From: Acidimicrobiaceae bacterium
Lineage (GTDB): Bacteria; Actinomycetota; Acidimicrobiia; Acidimicrobiales; RAAP-2
Reading direction: 5' to 3'
Length of the DNA: 59,285 bases
NCBI GenBank assembly: GCA_025350565.1
Contig: JANXXO010000039.1
Coordinates: forward strand, 1 to 59,285
Shown here: positions 50,937-59,285 of the stretch, piece after piece
Layout of the letters: every line of letters starts with the position of its first letter
Numbering within the stretch: position 1 is the stretch's first letter
The notes under the pieces: model-generated
The model's input: only the letters and a program-made list of their open reading frames with translations
What the model was told of the DNA's origin: nothing
Database searches by the model: none
Translations under genes and position numbers: made by a program

Positions 50937-51680
50937 ATGTCATCACCGCGCGCCGACGGGCGCAGCCCCGATCAGGCCCGACCGCTTTCCTTCGTGCGCG
51001 ACTATACGGAGATGGCCGCGGGTTCGGTCCTCGTAAGTTTCGGCCGCACCAAGGTTCTATGCACAGCGTCGGTGGAAGAAGACGTCCCCCGGTGGTTGCG
51101 TGGTTCGGGGAAGGGTTGGGTTACCGCGGAATATTCCATGCTCCCCGGTTCGACACCCGAGCGTGCGAATCGTGAGGCGGCGCGGGGCAAGCAGTCCGGT
51201 CGCACCCAGGAGATCCAGCGACTCATCGGACGCTCCTTGCGCACCGTCACCCGCTTGGAGTTGTTGGCCGACGTTCAGATCACCGTCGACTGTGACGTCC
51301 TGCAGGCCGATGGCGGTACGCGCACCGCGTCCATCTGCGGGGGCTACATTGCCTTGCACGACGCCATCACCCGGTTGGTGCAGAAGGGGACGCTGCGCGA
51401 GCACGCCTCGCGTGACCTCGTGGGAGCCGTGTCGGTGGGCATCATCGACGGCGTGGTGATGTTGGATCTGCCCTACGAAGAAGACTCAAGGGCACAAACT
51501 GACATGAACGTCGTCATGACGGGCTCGGGCCAGTTCGTCGAAGTCCAAGGCACGGCCGAGCAAGAAGCCTTCACTCGCCGAGAGCTCGACGAACTGCTGG
51601 ACCTCGCCACGACGGGCATCACCCAAATCCACGCCGCGCAACGCGCACTGCTAGCGATTCCTCCGCCGCCGCGCCCGTGA
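50937..51680 (+). CDS. rph: Ribonuclease PH
   Basis: A 247-residue phosphorolytic 3' exoribonuclease that trims tRNA precursors. [68 protein letters not shown] and [17 protein letters not shown] are all intact family motifs. AGAGGAGAA precedes the ATG. It overlaps rdgB by 4 bp. Confidence 0.95.
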   Translation: MSSPRADGRSPDQARPLSFVRDYTEMAAGSVLVSFGRTKVLCTASVEEDVPRWLRGSGKGWVTAEYSMLPGSTPERANREAARGKQSGRTQEIQRLIGRSLRTVTRLELLADVQITVDCDVLQADGGTRTASICGGYIALHDAITRLVQKGTLREHASRDLVGAVSVGIIDGVVMLDLPYEEDSRAQTDMNVVMTGSGQFVEVQGTAEQEAFTRRELDELLDLATTGITQIHAAQRALLAIPPPPRP

Positions 51681-52258
51681 CACCGTTCGTGTTGGCCAGC
51701 GCCAATCCTCACAAGGTCCAAGAGATGCGGGCCATCCTCCAGTCGTTCGACGTGGAGTTGCTCGCGCGACCGACGTACGTGCCCGACGTCGATGAGACCG
51801 GGGTGACACTGGAAGAAAATGCGTTGCTCAAAGCGTGGGCCTTGGTGGACGCGACCGGTTCGGCCGCCATCGCTGACGACACCGGGCTCTTCGTCGACGC
51901 GTTAGAGGGGCGACCTGGTGTGCGAAGCGCTCGCTACGCCGGCGACGGCGCGAGTGACCACGACAATGTCACCAAACTGCTCGACGAATTGGCCCACGTT
52001 GATCCCGCCGAGCGCACGGCGCACTTTCGTTGCGTAGTGGCAGTGGCCTACCCGGACGGCACGAGTTTTTGCGTCGAGGGAGTGCTCGACGGCGTCATCG
52101 CCGAGGTCCGCGGGGGTGATCAGGGCTTTGGGTACGATCCCGTCTTTCGACCGCTCGCGTCACGTGGTCGAACGCTGGCCGAGATGTCACCGGCAGAGAA
52201 GAACGAGGTCTCCCATCGCGGACGCGCCCTGCGAGCGCTCGCTGAGAAACTTGTGTAG
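51677..52258 (+). CDS. rdgB: XTP/dITP diphosphatase (RdgB/HAM1)
   Basis: A 193-residue house-cleaning pyrophosphatase. [12 protein letters not shown] at the N-terminus, [39 protein letters not shown] and [17 protein letters not shown] are diagnostic. It removes non-canonical purine nucleotides. GTG start overlaps rph, a common pairing. Confidence 0.94.
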   Translation: MTPFVLASANPHKVQEMRAILQSFDVELLARPTYVPDVDETGVTLEENALLKAWALVDATGSAAIADDTGLFVDALEGRPGVRSARYAGDGASDHDNVTKLLDELAHVDPAERTAHFRCVVAVAYPDGTSFCVEGVLDGVIAEVRGGDQGFGYDPVFRPLASRGRTLAEMSPAEKNEVSHRGRALRALAEKLV

Positions 52259-52287
52259 CGATAGTCAGTTCACGCGGAATTCACCTT

Positions 52288-52293
52288 TAGTGT
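52288..52293 (+). promoter_or_regulatory. -10 box (TAGTGT) for the Lon-domain gene
   Basis: TAGTGT ends 6 nt before the GTG at 52300. Confidence 0.35.
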
Positions 52294-52299
52294 GGGTAC

Positions 52300-52941
52300 G
52301 TGAAGGACCAAGAGCTTGCGATGTTCCCCCTAGGCATGGTCATTTTTCCCCATCAAGTCGTCGGACTGTGCATCTTCGAACCTCGCTACCATCGGATGCT
52401 CGACGACATTGAAGGACAACAGCAGTTCGGCACGTGCCTCATTGCGCGAGGTTCTGAGGCCGGAGGGTGCGAAGAACGTACCTCCGTGGGCACGATGATG
52501 CAGATCCTCGGCGCTCAGTCGTTGCCCAACGGGCAAACGCTCCTGATGGCCGTCGGTCTTGAATGTTTTGAAGTGACGCGGTGGTTCGACGACGCGCCCT
52601 ATCCTCGGGCGCTCGTGCAGGACCGCTGCTGCGACGATGAGGATGTGCTCGAATCCCTCCTCAAAACGACCGAGTCCGCCGTGCGGGCGATTCGCGCGCT
52701 GCAAAGTGAACTCTTCGCCGACGAGTGTCTGCAGTCAAACTGCGAAATGGACATCGATCCGTTCGTCCGTAGTTGGCAACTGTGTTCCATGACGCCCATG
52801 TCAACGCTCGATCAATTCAAGGTCTTGGGTTTGAGCGACCCCAACGAGCGACTGCGTCTCGTCGCAGAAATCTGCTGCGAACGATACGGCGATTATCAGC
52901 GAATGGTGGCGATGGACACGTCACCGAGCTCGTTCTTCTAG
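52300..52941 (+). CDS. Lon substrate-binding (LON_substr_bdg) domain protein
   Basis: A 213-residue protein resembling the N-terminal domain of Lon protease without AAA or peptidase parts. MFPLGMVIFPHQVVGLCIFE, RYHRMLDDI, GTMMQILGAQSLPNG and the late LGLSDPNERLRLV region are typical. Rich in cysteine (nine visible), which is unusual. Function unknown. Its stop overlaps the converging FKBP gene stop. Confidence 0.8.
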   Translation: MKDQELAMFPLGMVIFPHQVVGLCIFEPRYHRMLDDIEGQQQFGTCLIARGSEAGGCEERTSVGTMMQILGAQSLPNGQTLLMAVGLECFEVTRWFDDAPYPRALVQDRCCDDEDVLESLLKTTESAVRAIRALQSELFADECLQSNCEMDIDPFVRSWQLCSMTPMSTLDQFKVLGLSDPNERLRLVAEICCERYGDYQRMVAMDTSPSSFF

Positions 52942-53309
52942 CCGACGCTCAAGAGGTCGACCACGAAGATCAAGGTCTCGCCCGGGGCAATGACCCCACC
53001 GGCGCCCTGCTGGCCATAGCCCAGGTGCGGCGGAATGACGAGTCGACGTCGTCCACCGACTTTCATGCCGTTCACGCCTTGATCCCAACCTTTGATGACG
53101 TGACCGGCGCCGAGCGAGAAGACGAACGCTTCGCCGCGGTTCCACGACGCGTCGAACTCTTCACCGCTGGTAACCCCGACCCCGACGTAGTGCACCGACA
53201 CCGCGGTACCAGGCGTCGCTTCGGCGCCCGAACCCACGATGAGGTCTTCCATGAGAAGATCATCGGGGGCGGGCCCGAGATGCGGATCGACAAGTGGCTT
53301 TTCTGACAT
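52938..53309 (-). CDS. FKBP-type peptidyl-prolyl isomerase
   Basis: A 123-residue single-domain FKBP. VSVHYVGVGVTSGEEFDASW, GHVIKGWDQGVNGMKVGGRR and IPPHLGYGQQGAGGVIAP are complete active-site motifs, ending ETLIFVVDLLSV. No signal peptide, so cytoplasmic. It catalyses proline isomerisation in folding proteins. Confidence 0.92.
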   Translation of the reverse strand: MSEKPLVDPHLGPAPDDLLMEDLIVGSGAEATPGTAVSVHYVGVGVTSGEEFDASWNRGEAFVFSLGAGHVIKGWDQGVNGMKVGGRRRLVIPPHLGYGQQGAGGVIAPGETLIFVVDLLSVG

Positions 53310-53323
53310 AGTTCGAGGTCGTC

Positions 53324-55075
53324 CTAACGACGTTCCCGGCCACCGCCGACAACGCGAACGTTCCGGGCTTCGCGGCCTTTGGGTCCATTGGCTTCTTCGA
53401 AGGTGATCTTCTGGCCCTGTGCGAGGGACTTGAAGCCGTCGCCCACGATGTTGGAGAAGTGAATGAAGAGGTCGTCGCCCTTGTCGTCGCTCGCAAAACC
53501 AAAGCCCTTGGAGTCGTTGAAGAAACTCACGACGGCTTCGTTGCCGTGCGCGCTGTGGCTGCGCCCGGCGAAATGCGGTTCGCGAGCACCGGAGCGATCA
53601 GGTCGCGGCGCGCGCTCCGTGAAGGCTCGCTCACTGCGTGGTGCGCGCTCGCTGCGCTCAGCGGCGCGCTCGGGACGTGGCGAGCGGTCGCTGAACGAGC
53701 GCTCGGTGCGAGGAACTTCGGTCGAGCCGCGCTCGGGACGCTGCGTGCGCTCAGCGAAGCTTCGCTCGCTGCGTGGCCGCTCGGCGCTGCGCTCGGGTCG
53801 GGGACGGTCGGAATAGCTTCGCTCGGTGCGGGGGGAGCGTTCAAAGTTGCGAGGTCCACGCTCGTGCGCGCGAGGAGTCGGTCGCTCGGAACGGCCCTTG
53901 CCGCCTCGGTCGTCCAATCGCTCCGCGGCGACGGCGTCATCGACGGCCCCCAGGCGGATGGGCTGGGCGTCTTCACGAAGTTCAATCGACGCGGCCAGTC
54001 CCAGCGCCTTCTGCAAACGACGTACCTGTCCAATGACGTCCTCACCCACGAGGGAGATGACGGCGCCGGTGGCGCCGGCTCGGCCGGTGCGACCAGAGCG
54101 GTGCAAGTAGTCGGTCGCCTGCGCCGGTGGGTCGTAGTGGATGACCACGGGTAACGCTTCGATGTGAATTCCTCGAGCGGCCACGTCGGTCGCGACGAGC
54201 ACGCGGATCTGACCGTTCTTCACGCTGCGAAGGGCTCGTTCGCGTTGGGCTTGGGTCCGGTCACCGTGCAGGGGGACGGCCGAAATGCCACGCTCTTCGA
54301 GTTGGCGGGCCAGTCGGTCCGCGCCGTGCTTGGTGCGGGTAAAGACCAGGGCGCGCTCATACTCTTCGACGATGTCCGCGGTGTACTGGGGGCGCTGATC
54401 GCGCGGCACGCGCCAGAAGTAGTGGTCAACGTCACTCGGAGCTTCGTCACCCACCACGTCATGGATGACGGCGTCGTGGGTGAACTCTTTGACGAGCGAC
54501 TTGACGTCGGGACCCATGGTCGCCGAAAACAGCATGACGTGACGGTCACGCGGCGTCGCGCCCATGATGCGTCGAACACAGGGCAAGAAGCCCATGTCGG
54601 CCATGCGGTCCGCTTCGTCGACCACGACCGTGGTCACGGACGATAGATCGAGGGCACCCTGTTCGAGCATGTCCTCTAAGCGTCCGGGACAGGCAACCAC
54701 GACGTCGACGCCGAAGTTGAGGGCTTTGCGCGCCACGTTGTACGAGGTGCCACCGTAGATGCAGATCACCCGACGACCTCGGTCGTCGGTCAATTGGCCC
54801 AATTCTTTTTGGACCTGGGCGGCCAACTCGCGCGTGGGTACGAGTACCAGCGCGACGGGCTTGCGAGGACGGGCCTTGGTGAGGCGCGCCATAAGAGGGA
54901 GACCGAAGGCGAGGGTCTTGCCGGACCCGGTGACGGCCTTTCCGACCACGTCACGGCCGGCCAAGGCGTCAGGAATCGAGGCCTCCTGGATGGGGAACGC
55001 TTCAGTGATACCGCGGGCCTTGAGATGCTCGACGAGGTTTGACGGCACGCCGAGCGCGTCGAAGGACATGGACAT
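53324..55075 (-). CDS. DEAD-box RNA helicase fused to a C-terminal cold-shock domain
   Basis: A 583-residue protein. Helicase core: AVTGSGKT, PTRELAAQ, VVVDEADRMADMG, SATMGP, RTKHGADRLARQL, VATDVAARGIHIE and HRSGRTGR. A long low-complexity linker (about residues 385-505) repeats SER/PRPER/RTERS units and is strongly basic-acidic mixed. A cold-shock domain ends the protein: VSFFNDSKGFGFASDDKGDD and LFIHFSNI, with both RNP motifs. ATG 55075 has GGAG 4 nt upstream. It should unwind structured RNA, with the cold-shock domain adding RNA affinity. Confidence 0.9.
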   Translation of the reverse strand: MSMSFDALGVPSNLVEHLKARGITEAFPIQEASIPDALAGRDVVGKAVTGSGKTLAFGLPLMARLTKARPRKPVALVLVPTRELAAQVQKELGQLTDDRGRRVICIYGGTSYNVARKALNFGVDVVVACPGRLEDMLEQGALDLSSVTTVVVDEADRMADMGFLPCVRRIMGATPRDRHVMLFSATMGPDVKSLVKEFTHDAVIHDVVGDEAPSDVDHYFWRVPRDQRPQYTADIVEEYERALVFTRTKHGADRLARQLEERGISAVPLHGDRTQAQRERALRSVKNGQIRVLVATDVAARGIHIEALPVVIHYDPPAQATDYLHRSGRTGRAGATGAVISLVGEDVIGQVRRLQKALGLAASIELREDAQPIRLGAVDDAVAAERLDDRGGKGRSERPTPRAHERGPRNFERSPRTERSYSDRPRPERSAERPRSERSFAERTQRPERGSTEVPRTERSFSDRSPRPERAAERSERAPRSERAFTERAPRPDRSGAREPHFAGRSHSAHGNEAVVSFFNDSKGFGFASDDKGDDLFIHFSNIVGDGFKSLAQGQKITFEEANGPKGREARNVRVVGGGRERR

Positions 55076-55209
55076 ATAACTCCTACAAGTTGAGATGAGC
55101 CCAACTCGAGGTTTTACATCCGAATCGGTCTCCACCGCGATGTGCGGCGAAACAGTCCCTCCACTGTAGCAGGTGGCGCTCACCCCCATGACGGACCGTG
55201 GGCGATGAG

Positions 55210-55289
55210 TGCGGGCGGAGGGACTCGAACCCACACTCCGAAGAACTGGTACCTAAAACCAGCGCGTCTGCCAATTCCGCCACGCCCGC
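55210..55289 (-). tRNA. tRNA-Leu (anticodon UAG)
   Basis: The minus strand gives GCGGGCG...CGCCCGC acceptor pairing, D-loop GGCGGAATTGGCAGACGC, anticodon stem CTGGT/ACCAG with loop TTTAGGT (anticodon TAG), a variable arm, and T-loop TTCGAGT. About 80 nt including the A discriminator; CCA not encoded. One T-stem pair is a mismatch. Confidence 0.93.
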
Positions 55290-55352
55290 ATGCGACACCA
55301 TTGTAGGACGCACATCGCGGTGTTCGGATTCGTGGACATTAGATTGGTCAGC

Positions 55353-55940
55353 ATGAGTATCTCCAATATGGCCGACGGATTCGGCGCGAATGACCTAAAT
55401 CAGCGACTCCTGCGCGAGCGCATTGTCTTCCTCGGTTCCGAGGTGAACGACGAGTCAGCGAACCGCATCTGTGCGGAACTGCTGTTGCTCGACGCCGAGG
55501 ACAGTGACCGCGACATCAGTCTCTACATCAATTCTCCTGGTGGCTCTGTGACCGATGGACTCGCGATTTACGACACCATGCAGTACGTCAACGCCGACGT
55601 GCGCACGATTTGCATTGGCATGGCCGCGTCCATGGGCCAGTTCCTACTGTGTTCGGGCGCCACGGGCAAACGGTTCTCGCTGCCCAGCAGTCGTATCTTG
55701 ATGCACCAACCACTCATGGGGGGCATGCAAGGTCAGGCGTCGGACATTGCCATCCAGGCTGAGCAGATTGGATTCATGAAGCGTCAGTTGGCCGAGCGCA
55801 TTGCTTTCCATACCGGTAAGCCGGTCGAGCAGATCGTCGCCGACTCGGACCGCAACCGATGGTTCACCGCGCACGAGGCCTTGGAGTACGGATTCATCGA
55901 CGCTGTCATCGAACATTCGGCTGTTCGTATAGGCGTCTAG
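55353..55940 (+). CDS. clpP: ATP-dependent Clp protease proteolytic subunit
   Basis: A 195-residue serine peptidase. Catalytic Ser 93 in GMAASMGQF, His 118 in ILMHQPL, Asp in the SDRNRWFTAHEA segment. It degrades proteins delivered by Clp ATPases, including ssrA-tagged ones. A TAGATT hexamer 7 nt before the ATG suggests a leaderless start. clpX is not adjacent; an ABC export operon overlaps its stop instead. Confidence 0.9.
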   Translation: MSISNMADGFGANDLNQRLLRERIVFLGSEVNDESANRICAELLLLDAEDSDRDISLYINSPGGSVTDGLAIYDTMQYVNADVRTICIGMAASMGQFLLCSGATGKRFSLPSSRILMHQPLMGGMQGQASDIAIQAEQIGFMKRQLAERIAFHTGKPVEQIVADSDRNRWFTAHEALEYGFIDAVIEHSAVRIGV

Positions 55941-56896
55941 TGAGTGACGACTCGTCGGCGCGAGTCGAACGACGTTCCATAGAGGACGCCAGCTTCCGTG
56001 TCGTGAGTGCGCGCGACAGCCTTCCCACACGGCTTCGTAATCTTTGGGACCGACGTGAACTCCTTTCCAGCCTGATCAGGTCTGATGTTCGCATCAAATA
56101 CAAGAACTCGGCGTTGGGCATCGTCTGGTCGATGCTGACCCCAACGTTGTTCCTCGCAATTTATTGGTTGGTTTTCGCCAAGTTCTTGAAGAATGGCATA
56201 CCGAACTTCGTGGTGTACCTCTTCGCCGGCATGGTCGTGTGGAACATGTTCAACACCTCGCTCAGCACCGCCACCGGCGTCATCGTCGTGCGTTCGGGTC
56301 TGGTGAAGAAGGTTTCGTTTCCCCGCGAAATATTGGCCCTCGCCAACGTAGGCTCCGCGACCTTCTATTTCTTCATCCAGCTGTGCGTCTTTGGACTTTA
56401 TTTGCTCATCGTGCGCCACGCGCCGGATTACTCCTACTTCTGGCTGTTGCCGATTGCCTTTCTGGCGTTGTATTTCTTCACGGCGGCCCTCGCGGTGGTC
56501 ATGTCGGCGATCACCGTCTACATGCGCGACATGGAGCATTTCATCCTGATCATCCTGCAGTTGTGGTTCTTTCTCTCGCCCGTCGTCTACTCCTACGAAC
56601 ACTCCATTGCCCCCCAACTCCACGCTCACGGGCTGGCGTGGCTGTACTTCTTGAATCCCGTCACGCTCATCATGTTGACCTTCCAGCGAGCGTTCTATGT
56701 CGCGACGGTGGTCCACTCCACGACCCCCCTGGTCGCCGGCGGCCACACCTTTTCGCTCATTAAGGTCTTGCCGTCGTGGCCCATGTCGACGTACTTTTAC
56801 CTCGACATTTCCCTACTCGCCATCATGGTGGCGCTCTTCTTGGTGGCGGAAGTGGTTTTCGGGCGGCTCCAGGGCAATTTCGAGTCGGAGTTGTAA
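55940..56896 (+). CDS. Polysaccharide/polyol-phosphate ABC export permease (Wzm/TagG-like)
   Basis: A 318-residue ABC-2 type membrane protein with six hydrophobic segments. RSDVRIKYKNSALGIVWSML at the first interface helix, FLKNGIPNFVVYLFAGMVVW, VVRSGLVKKVSFPREIL and WFFLSPVVYS are typical of O-antigen and teichoic-acid exporters. GTG 55940 overlaps the clpP stop by 1 bp. It forms the channel with the following ATPase. Confidence 0.85.
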   Translation: MSDDSSARVERRSIEDASFRVVSARDSLPTRLRNLWDRRELLSSLIRSDVRIKYKNSALGIVWSMLTPTLFLAIYWLVFAKFLKNGIPNFVVYLFAGMVVWNMFNTSLSTATGVIVVRSGLVKKVSFPREILALANVGSATFYFFIQLCVFGLYLLIVRHAPDYSYFWLLPIAFLALYFFTAALAVVMSAITVYMRDMEHFILIILQLWFFLSPVVYSYEHSIAPQLHAHGLAWLYFLNPVTLIMLTFQRAFYVATVVHSTTPLVAGGHTFSLIKVLPSWPMSTYFYLDISLLAIMVALFLVAEVVFGRLQGNFESEL

Positions 56897-58047
56897 TGGC
56901 GACCGTTATCAGGGTGGAAGGGATTTCAAAGACCTTCAAAATACATCACGAACGACATCAATCTCTGAAGGAGCGTCTCCTTCATCCGAGGTCCGGCTCG
57001 ACTGAAGTCTTTGACGCCCTGGCCGACATCAACTTCACGGTCGATACGAACGAGACGGTCGGCCTTGTCGGCCACAACGGTTCAGGTAAATCAACGCTGC
57101 TCAAGTGCATCTGCGGCGTGTTGCAGCCCACGTCCGGTCAGATTCGCATTCGAGGGAGCTTGGCCGCGCTGCTAGAACTCGGCGCCGGGTTTCAGCCCGA
57201 ACTCTCCGGGCGTGACAACGTCTACCTCTACGGCGCGATGCTCGGATTCTCTAAGAAAATGGTCGACGGCATCTTTGACAGCGTGGTCGACTTCAGTGAG
57301 ATCGAGCAGTTCATCGACACTCAGGTGAAGTTTTATTCGAGTGGAATGTACGTACGCCTCGCCTTCGCGGTCGCCGTCAACGTCGATCCCGACATTCTGG
57401 TGGTCGACGAAGTGCTCGCGGTGGGCGACGAACGATTTCAGGCGAAGTGCATCGACCGCATTCGAAGCTTTCAGGACGAGGGACGTTCGATTCTCTTCGT
57501 TACGCACAACGCCGATCAGGTGCGCGCCATCTGCGACCGCGCCATCGTGCTCGATGGCGGACGAATGATTGCCGACGGTCCAACCCACGAATCGCTGCGG
57601 ACCTTCCGCGAACACCTCATGGGTACGGCCCAAGAACACGATCGCAGTGGACTCCTGGCGTCAATCTCCATTGACTCCATCACGACGCCGTCGGGTTCCT
57701 TCGACGTGCGAAGTGGCGCCGGGATGCACTTCGACGTGGCCATCTCCTCGCAGAGTGCCTACAGCGGCAATTTCATCATGGAGATCTTTACGCGGAAGGG
57801 GATGCTCGTCAGCCGCAGCGACGCGAAAGGTTCGCCCGTCAACCTCACGCCGGGACGAAATAGCGTGGGCATTGACCTGCCGCAGATTCCTCTCTTGGAC
57901 GGTATCTACGACATCAACGTCGGCGTGGTCGATCCGCACGGCAATACGGTCATCGCGTGGCGCGAACAGGCCGCCTCACTCCAAGTGACCTACGACGGAC
58001 GAGAAGGCGGACTGGTCGAGATGGGCGCCACCATCCACCAGCAGTAG
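56896..58047 (+). CDS. Polysaccharide ABC export ATPase with C-terminal carbohydrate-binding domain (Wzt-like)
   Basis: A 383-residue ATPase. Walker A GHNGSGKS, signature YSSGMYVRLAFAVAV (normal for this subfamily), Walker B ILVVDEVLAVGD and His in FVTHNADQ. Residues about 250-383 form a beta-rich Wzt_C-like domain (IMEIFTRKGMLVSRSD, LDGIYDINVGVVDPHG) that in relatives recognises the glycan cap. The ATG overlaps the permease stop by one base. Gene pair alone; no glycosyltransferases are within the window. Confidence 0.88.
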   Translation: MATVIRVEGISKTFKIHHERHQSLKERLLHPRSGSTEVFDALADINFTVDTNETVGLVGHNGSGKSTLLKCICGVLQPTSGQIRIRGSLAALLELGAGFQPELSGRDNVYLYGAMLGFSKKMVDGIFDSVVDFSEIEQFIDTQVKFYSSGMYVRLAFAVAVNVDPDILVVDEVLAVGDERFQAKCIDRIRSFQDEGRSILFVTHNADQVRAICDRAIVLDGGRMIADGPTHESLRTFREHLMGTAQEHDRSGLLASISIDSITTPSGSFDVRSGAGMHFDVAISSQSAYSGNFIMEIFTRKGMLVSRSDAKGSPVNLTPGRNSVGIDLPQIPLLDGIYDINVGVVDPHGNTVIAWREQAASLQVTYDGREGGLVEMGATIHQQ

Positions 58048-58162
58048 GCGGTCCGTCCGCGATTGCTTACCCGACCGTGCGCGAACGATCACCACACCGT
58101 GGCCGTCGTTGTCGACTCGAACGGGTGCGGTGGTACCTTGAGCGGTCGGAAGGCGATGCGAT

Positions 58163-58552
58163 ATGTCGGACCAGGATGGAACATTTCCCGCCGTGCCCTC
58201 CACCGTTGGCTGGTACCCCGTCAAGGATGGCACCGATCAAGAGACGTTTTGGGACGGATCGGCGTGGACACGACGTCGCCAATATCGCTTTGGTAGCCCC
58301 TTCGTAGAGATTCCTCTCCACCCGGGCGACCCGCCAATCTCTCCATCGACGGGTTCAACTGCGCCGACCTCCACTTTGACGACCGCGGTTTCAGATCCGA
58401 CGATCGCCGTGAGGCCGCTGACGACCCGCCTGGAGCGAGACTTGCATTCGTCGAACAACAAATGGTCAGCGAAACTCGCCAGCAACTATGCATACTGGTT
58501 GATAATTTTGCGGCAGCCTCTCGCGCTGTTGAGAAGCGCCGTGGCGACGTAA
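58163..58552 (+). CDS. DUF2510-like small protein
   Basis: A 129-residue protein. The N-terminal PSTVGWYPVKDGTDQETFWD followed by GSAWTRRR is the actinobacterial DUF2510 pattern (GWYxD...WDGxxWT). The middle is a Ser/Thr/Pro linker; the C-terminus YAYWLIILRQPLALLRSAV may be a membrane-touching helix. GGAAGG precedes the ATG by 9 nt. Function unknown. Confidence 0.65.
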   Translation: MSDQDGTFPAVPSTVGWYPVKDGTDQETFWDGSAWTRRRQYRFGSPFVEIPLHPGDPPISPSTGSTAPTSTLTTAVSDPTIAVRPLTTRLERDLHSSNNKWSAKLASNYAYWLIILRQPLALLRSAVAT

Positions 58553-58565
58553 GGCCGTCCGTCCC

Positions 58566-59261
58566 TCACTGCTCGTCGAACTCTGACTCCTCGGGCCCTC
58601 TTCGCAGTCGTGGAAACTTGCGTAGGGCCCCGAGCCATCCAAGTTTGCCCACGTCGAAGGGGTGCGTCGCCCCACGCAACATTCGGCGATCGCCTCGCGA
58701 GTTGCCGTAGGCGTAGACGACCGGGGGAGCGGCGTAGTGACGCTCGTCAATCCATTCGTTGAGTCGACGCATCTTTTCGGCGCCCCGACAGTTCTTTCCG
58801 AGGTAGCCGCCGGTCAGGCGCCCGACCGGAGTGACGGCGAGGCGCGTGCCGAGTCCGCTCGTCGCCCCGAGTAGTTCGGTCATCACGTTGACGTAGATCT
58901 GGGGAGAGGCCGACACGATGACGACGTCGTGACCCTGACCAAGGTGCCAATGGAGGCGGTCAATGATGCGGGCCCGGCCCTGGCGATCCAAATGCTCGAC
59001 CGCGAACGCTCTCGACGCCGTGGTCACGTCGGCGACGTCCGTACCAGCAAGCAACTTTTGGAATAGTCGTTCCTTGGCGCGGTCGGCCCAGCGGCCCGAA
59101 CGTACAGCGCCGACGCTTAACGGGACGAGGAGACTGCACACCGCACGCCGCGCACGACGGGCTCCCGCGATCCACTGCAACCAGTGGTACACACTGCCGC
59201 CCTCGGTCAGGGTGCCGTCGAGATCGAAAGCGGCGACAACGGGTGCGGTGGACTGAGTCAT
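58566..59261 (-). CDS. HAD-superfamily IB phosphatase (SerB-like)
   Basis: A 231-residue HAD hydrolase. DxD motif AFDLDGTLTE (Asp 13, Asp 15), second motif VIVSASPQIY, late YGNSRGDRRML for metal binding. HAD-IB members dephosphorylate phosphoserine or lysophospholipids; GTRLAVTPVGRLTGGYLGKN is typical of this group. It lies at the window end, convergent with the DUF2510-like gene. Substrate unknown. Confidence 0.85.
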   Translation of the reverse strand: MTQSTAPVVAAFDLDGTLTEGGSVYHWLQWIAGARRARRAVCSLLVPLSVGAVRSGRWADRAKERLFQKLLAGTDVADVTTASRAFAVEHLDRQGRARIIDRLHWHLGQGHDVVIVSASPQIYVNVMTELLGATSGLGTRLAVTPVGRLTGGYLGKNCRGAEKMRRLNEWIDERHYAAPPVVYAYGNSRGDRRMLRGATHPFDVGKLGWLGALRKFPRLRRGPEESEFDEQ

Positions 59262-59285
59262 CCCAACAGTTTCACAGCCGGCCGG

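Noticed and set aside
53560-53880. Possible tandem DNA repeat array
   Set aside because: The repeats are irregular and in frame, encoding Arg/Glu/Ser-rich linker units of the helicase, not a separate repeat or CRISPR.
53459-54154. Long open frame on the plus strand opposite the helicase linker
   Set aside because: It is the complement of the repetitive SER/PER linker of the DEAD-box gene; its Ala/Leu/Gly-rich translation is a by-product of that repeat.

Overview
The window is high-GC, gene-dense bacterial chromosome, most likely from an actinomycete-type bacterium. Actinobacterial hallmarks are the mec-cysO-cysM block (48.6-50.9 kb), a DUF3039 protein, a DUF2510-like protein, a ribbon-helix-helix (HicB-like) gene paired with a DUF4097 gene, frequent GTG starts, and apparent leaderless promoters (a TAnnnT -10 box ending 6-8 nt before the start codon). 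The tRNA and tmRNA genes do not encode CCA. Gene content is compatible with the Acidimicrobiia, but that placement is inference. The extreme left end (1 to about 530) looks foreign: a reading frame resembling the C-terminus of a DNA polymerase III gamma/tau subunit abuts, out of frame, a truncated D-threonine-aldolase-like gene. This is best read as an assembly chimera or a recombination scar.

Layout. 1.1-2.9 kb: fused acetyl-CoA carboxylase carboxyltransferase. 3.3-8.3 kb: complete branched-chain-amino-acid-type ABC importer (livGFHM plus binding protein) on the minus strand. 8.4-12.4 kb: NAD-dependent epimerase, then a siroheme/sulfite reductase operon. 12.6-17.8 kb: MDR oxidoreductase, an endonuclease/exonuclease/phosphatase gene broken by a 38-bp tandem duplication, and a translationally coupled PhzF-PPOX-Nudix-zinc ribbon-histidine phosphatase chain. 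17.8-19.7 kb: hemolysin III-like protein and an aldo/keto reductase. 19.7-28.0 kb: two pairs of ABC exporter half-transporters (CydDC-like, and a pair with complementary broken ATP sites) flanking a RecB-like nuclease. 28.0-28.4 kb: RNase P RNA. 28.5-31.9 kb: exonuclease VII (both subunits), metallo-beta-lactamase-fold hydrolase, ferredoxin-reductase-like flavoprotein. 31.9-36.4 kb: glycerol kinase, alkyl-DHAP-synthase-like flavoprotein, glycerol-3-phosphate dehydrogenase. 36.4-38.8 kb: acyl-CoA dehydrogenase and alpha-methylacyl-CoA racemase.

38.8-45.1 kb holds small and housekeeping genes: a stand-alone Lrp-type effector domain, DUF3039, an amidotransferase, an RNA methyltransferase, YaaA, the RHH-DUF4097 module with a palindromic promoter, and a zinc-type CDF exporter. 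45.6-47.5 kb has two secreted proteins with related N-termini and long inverted repeats. 47.6-48.5 kb carries tmRNA and SmpB. 48.6-52.9 kb has JAMM peptidase, DoxX, CysO, CysM, RNase PH, RdgB and a Lon-substrate-domain protein. 52.9-55.3 kb has FKBP, a DEAD-box helicase fused to a cold-shock domain, and tRNA-Leu(UAG). 55.35-58.05 kb is clpP overlapping a Wzm/Wzt-type polysaccharide exporter. The window ends with a DUF2510-like protein and a HAD phosphatase.

Themes. Sulfur assimilation recurs: sulfite reductase with siroheme synthesis produces sulfide, and CysO/CysM/Mec makes cysteine from a protein thiocarboxylate. Glycerol-phosphate and possible ether-lipid metabolism is grouped at 31.9-36.4 kb. 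RNA quality control (RNase P, tmRNA-SmpB, RNase PH, DEAD-CSD helicase, ClpP) is spread across the right half. No CRISPR array, insertion sequence, integrase or phage block was seen. All functions are read from sequence motifs and family memory, without database searches.
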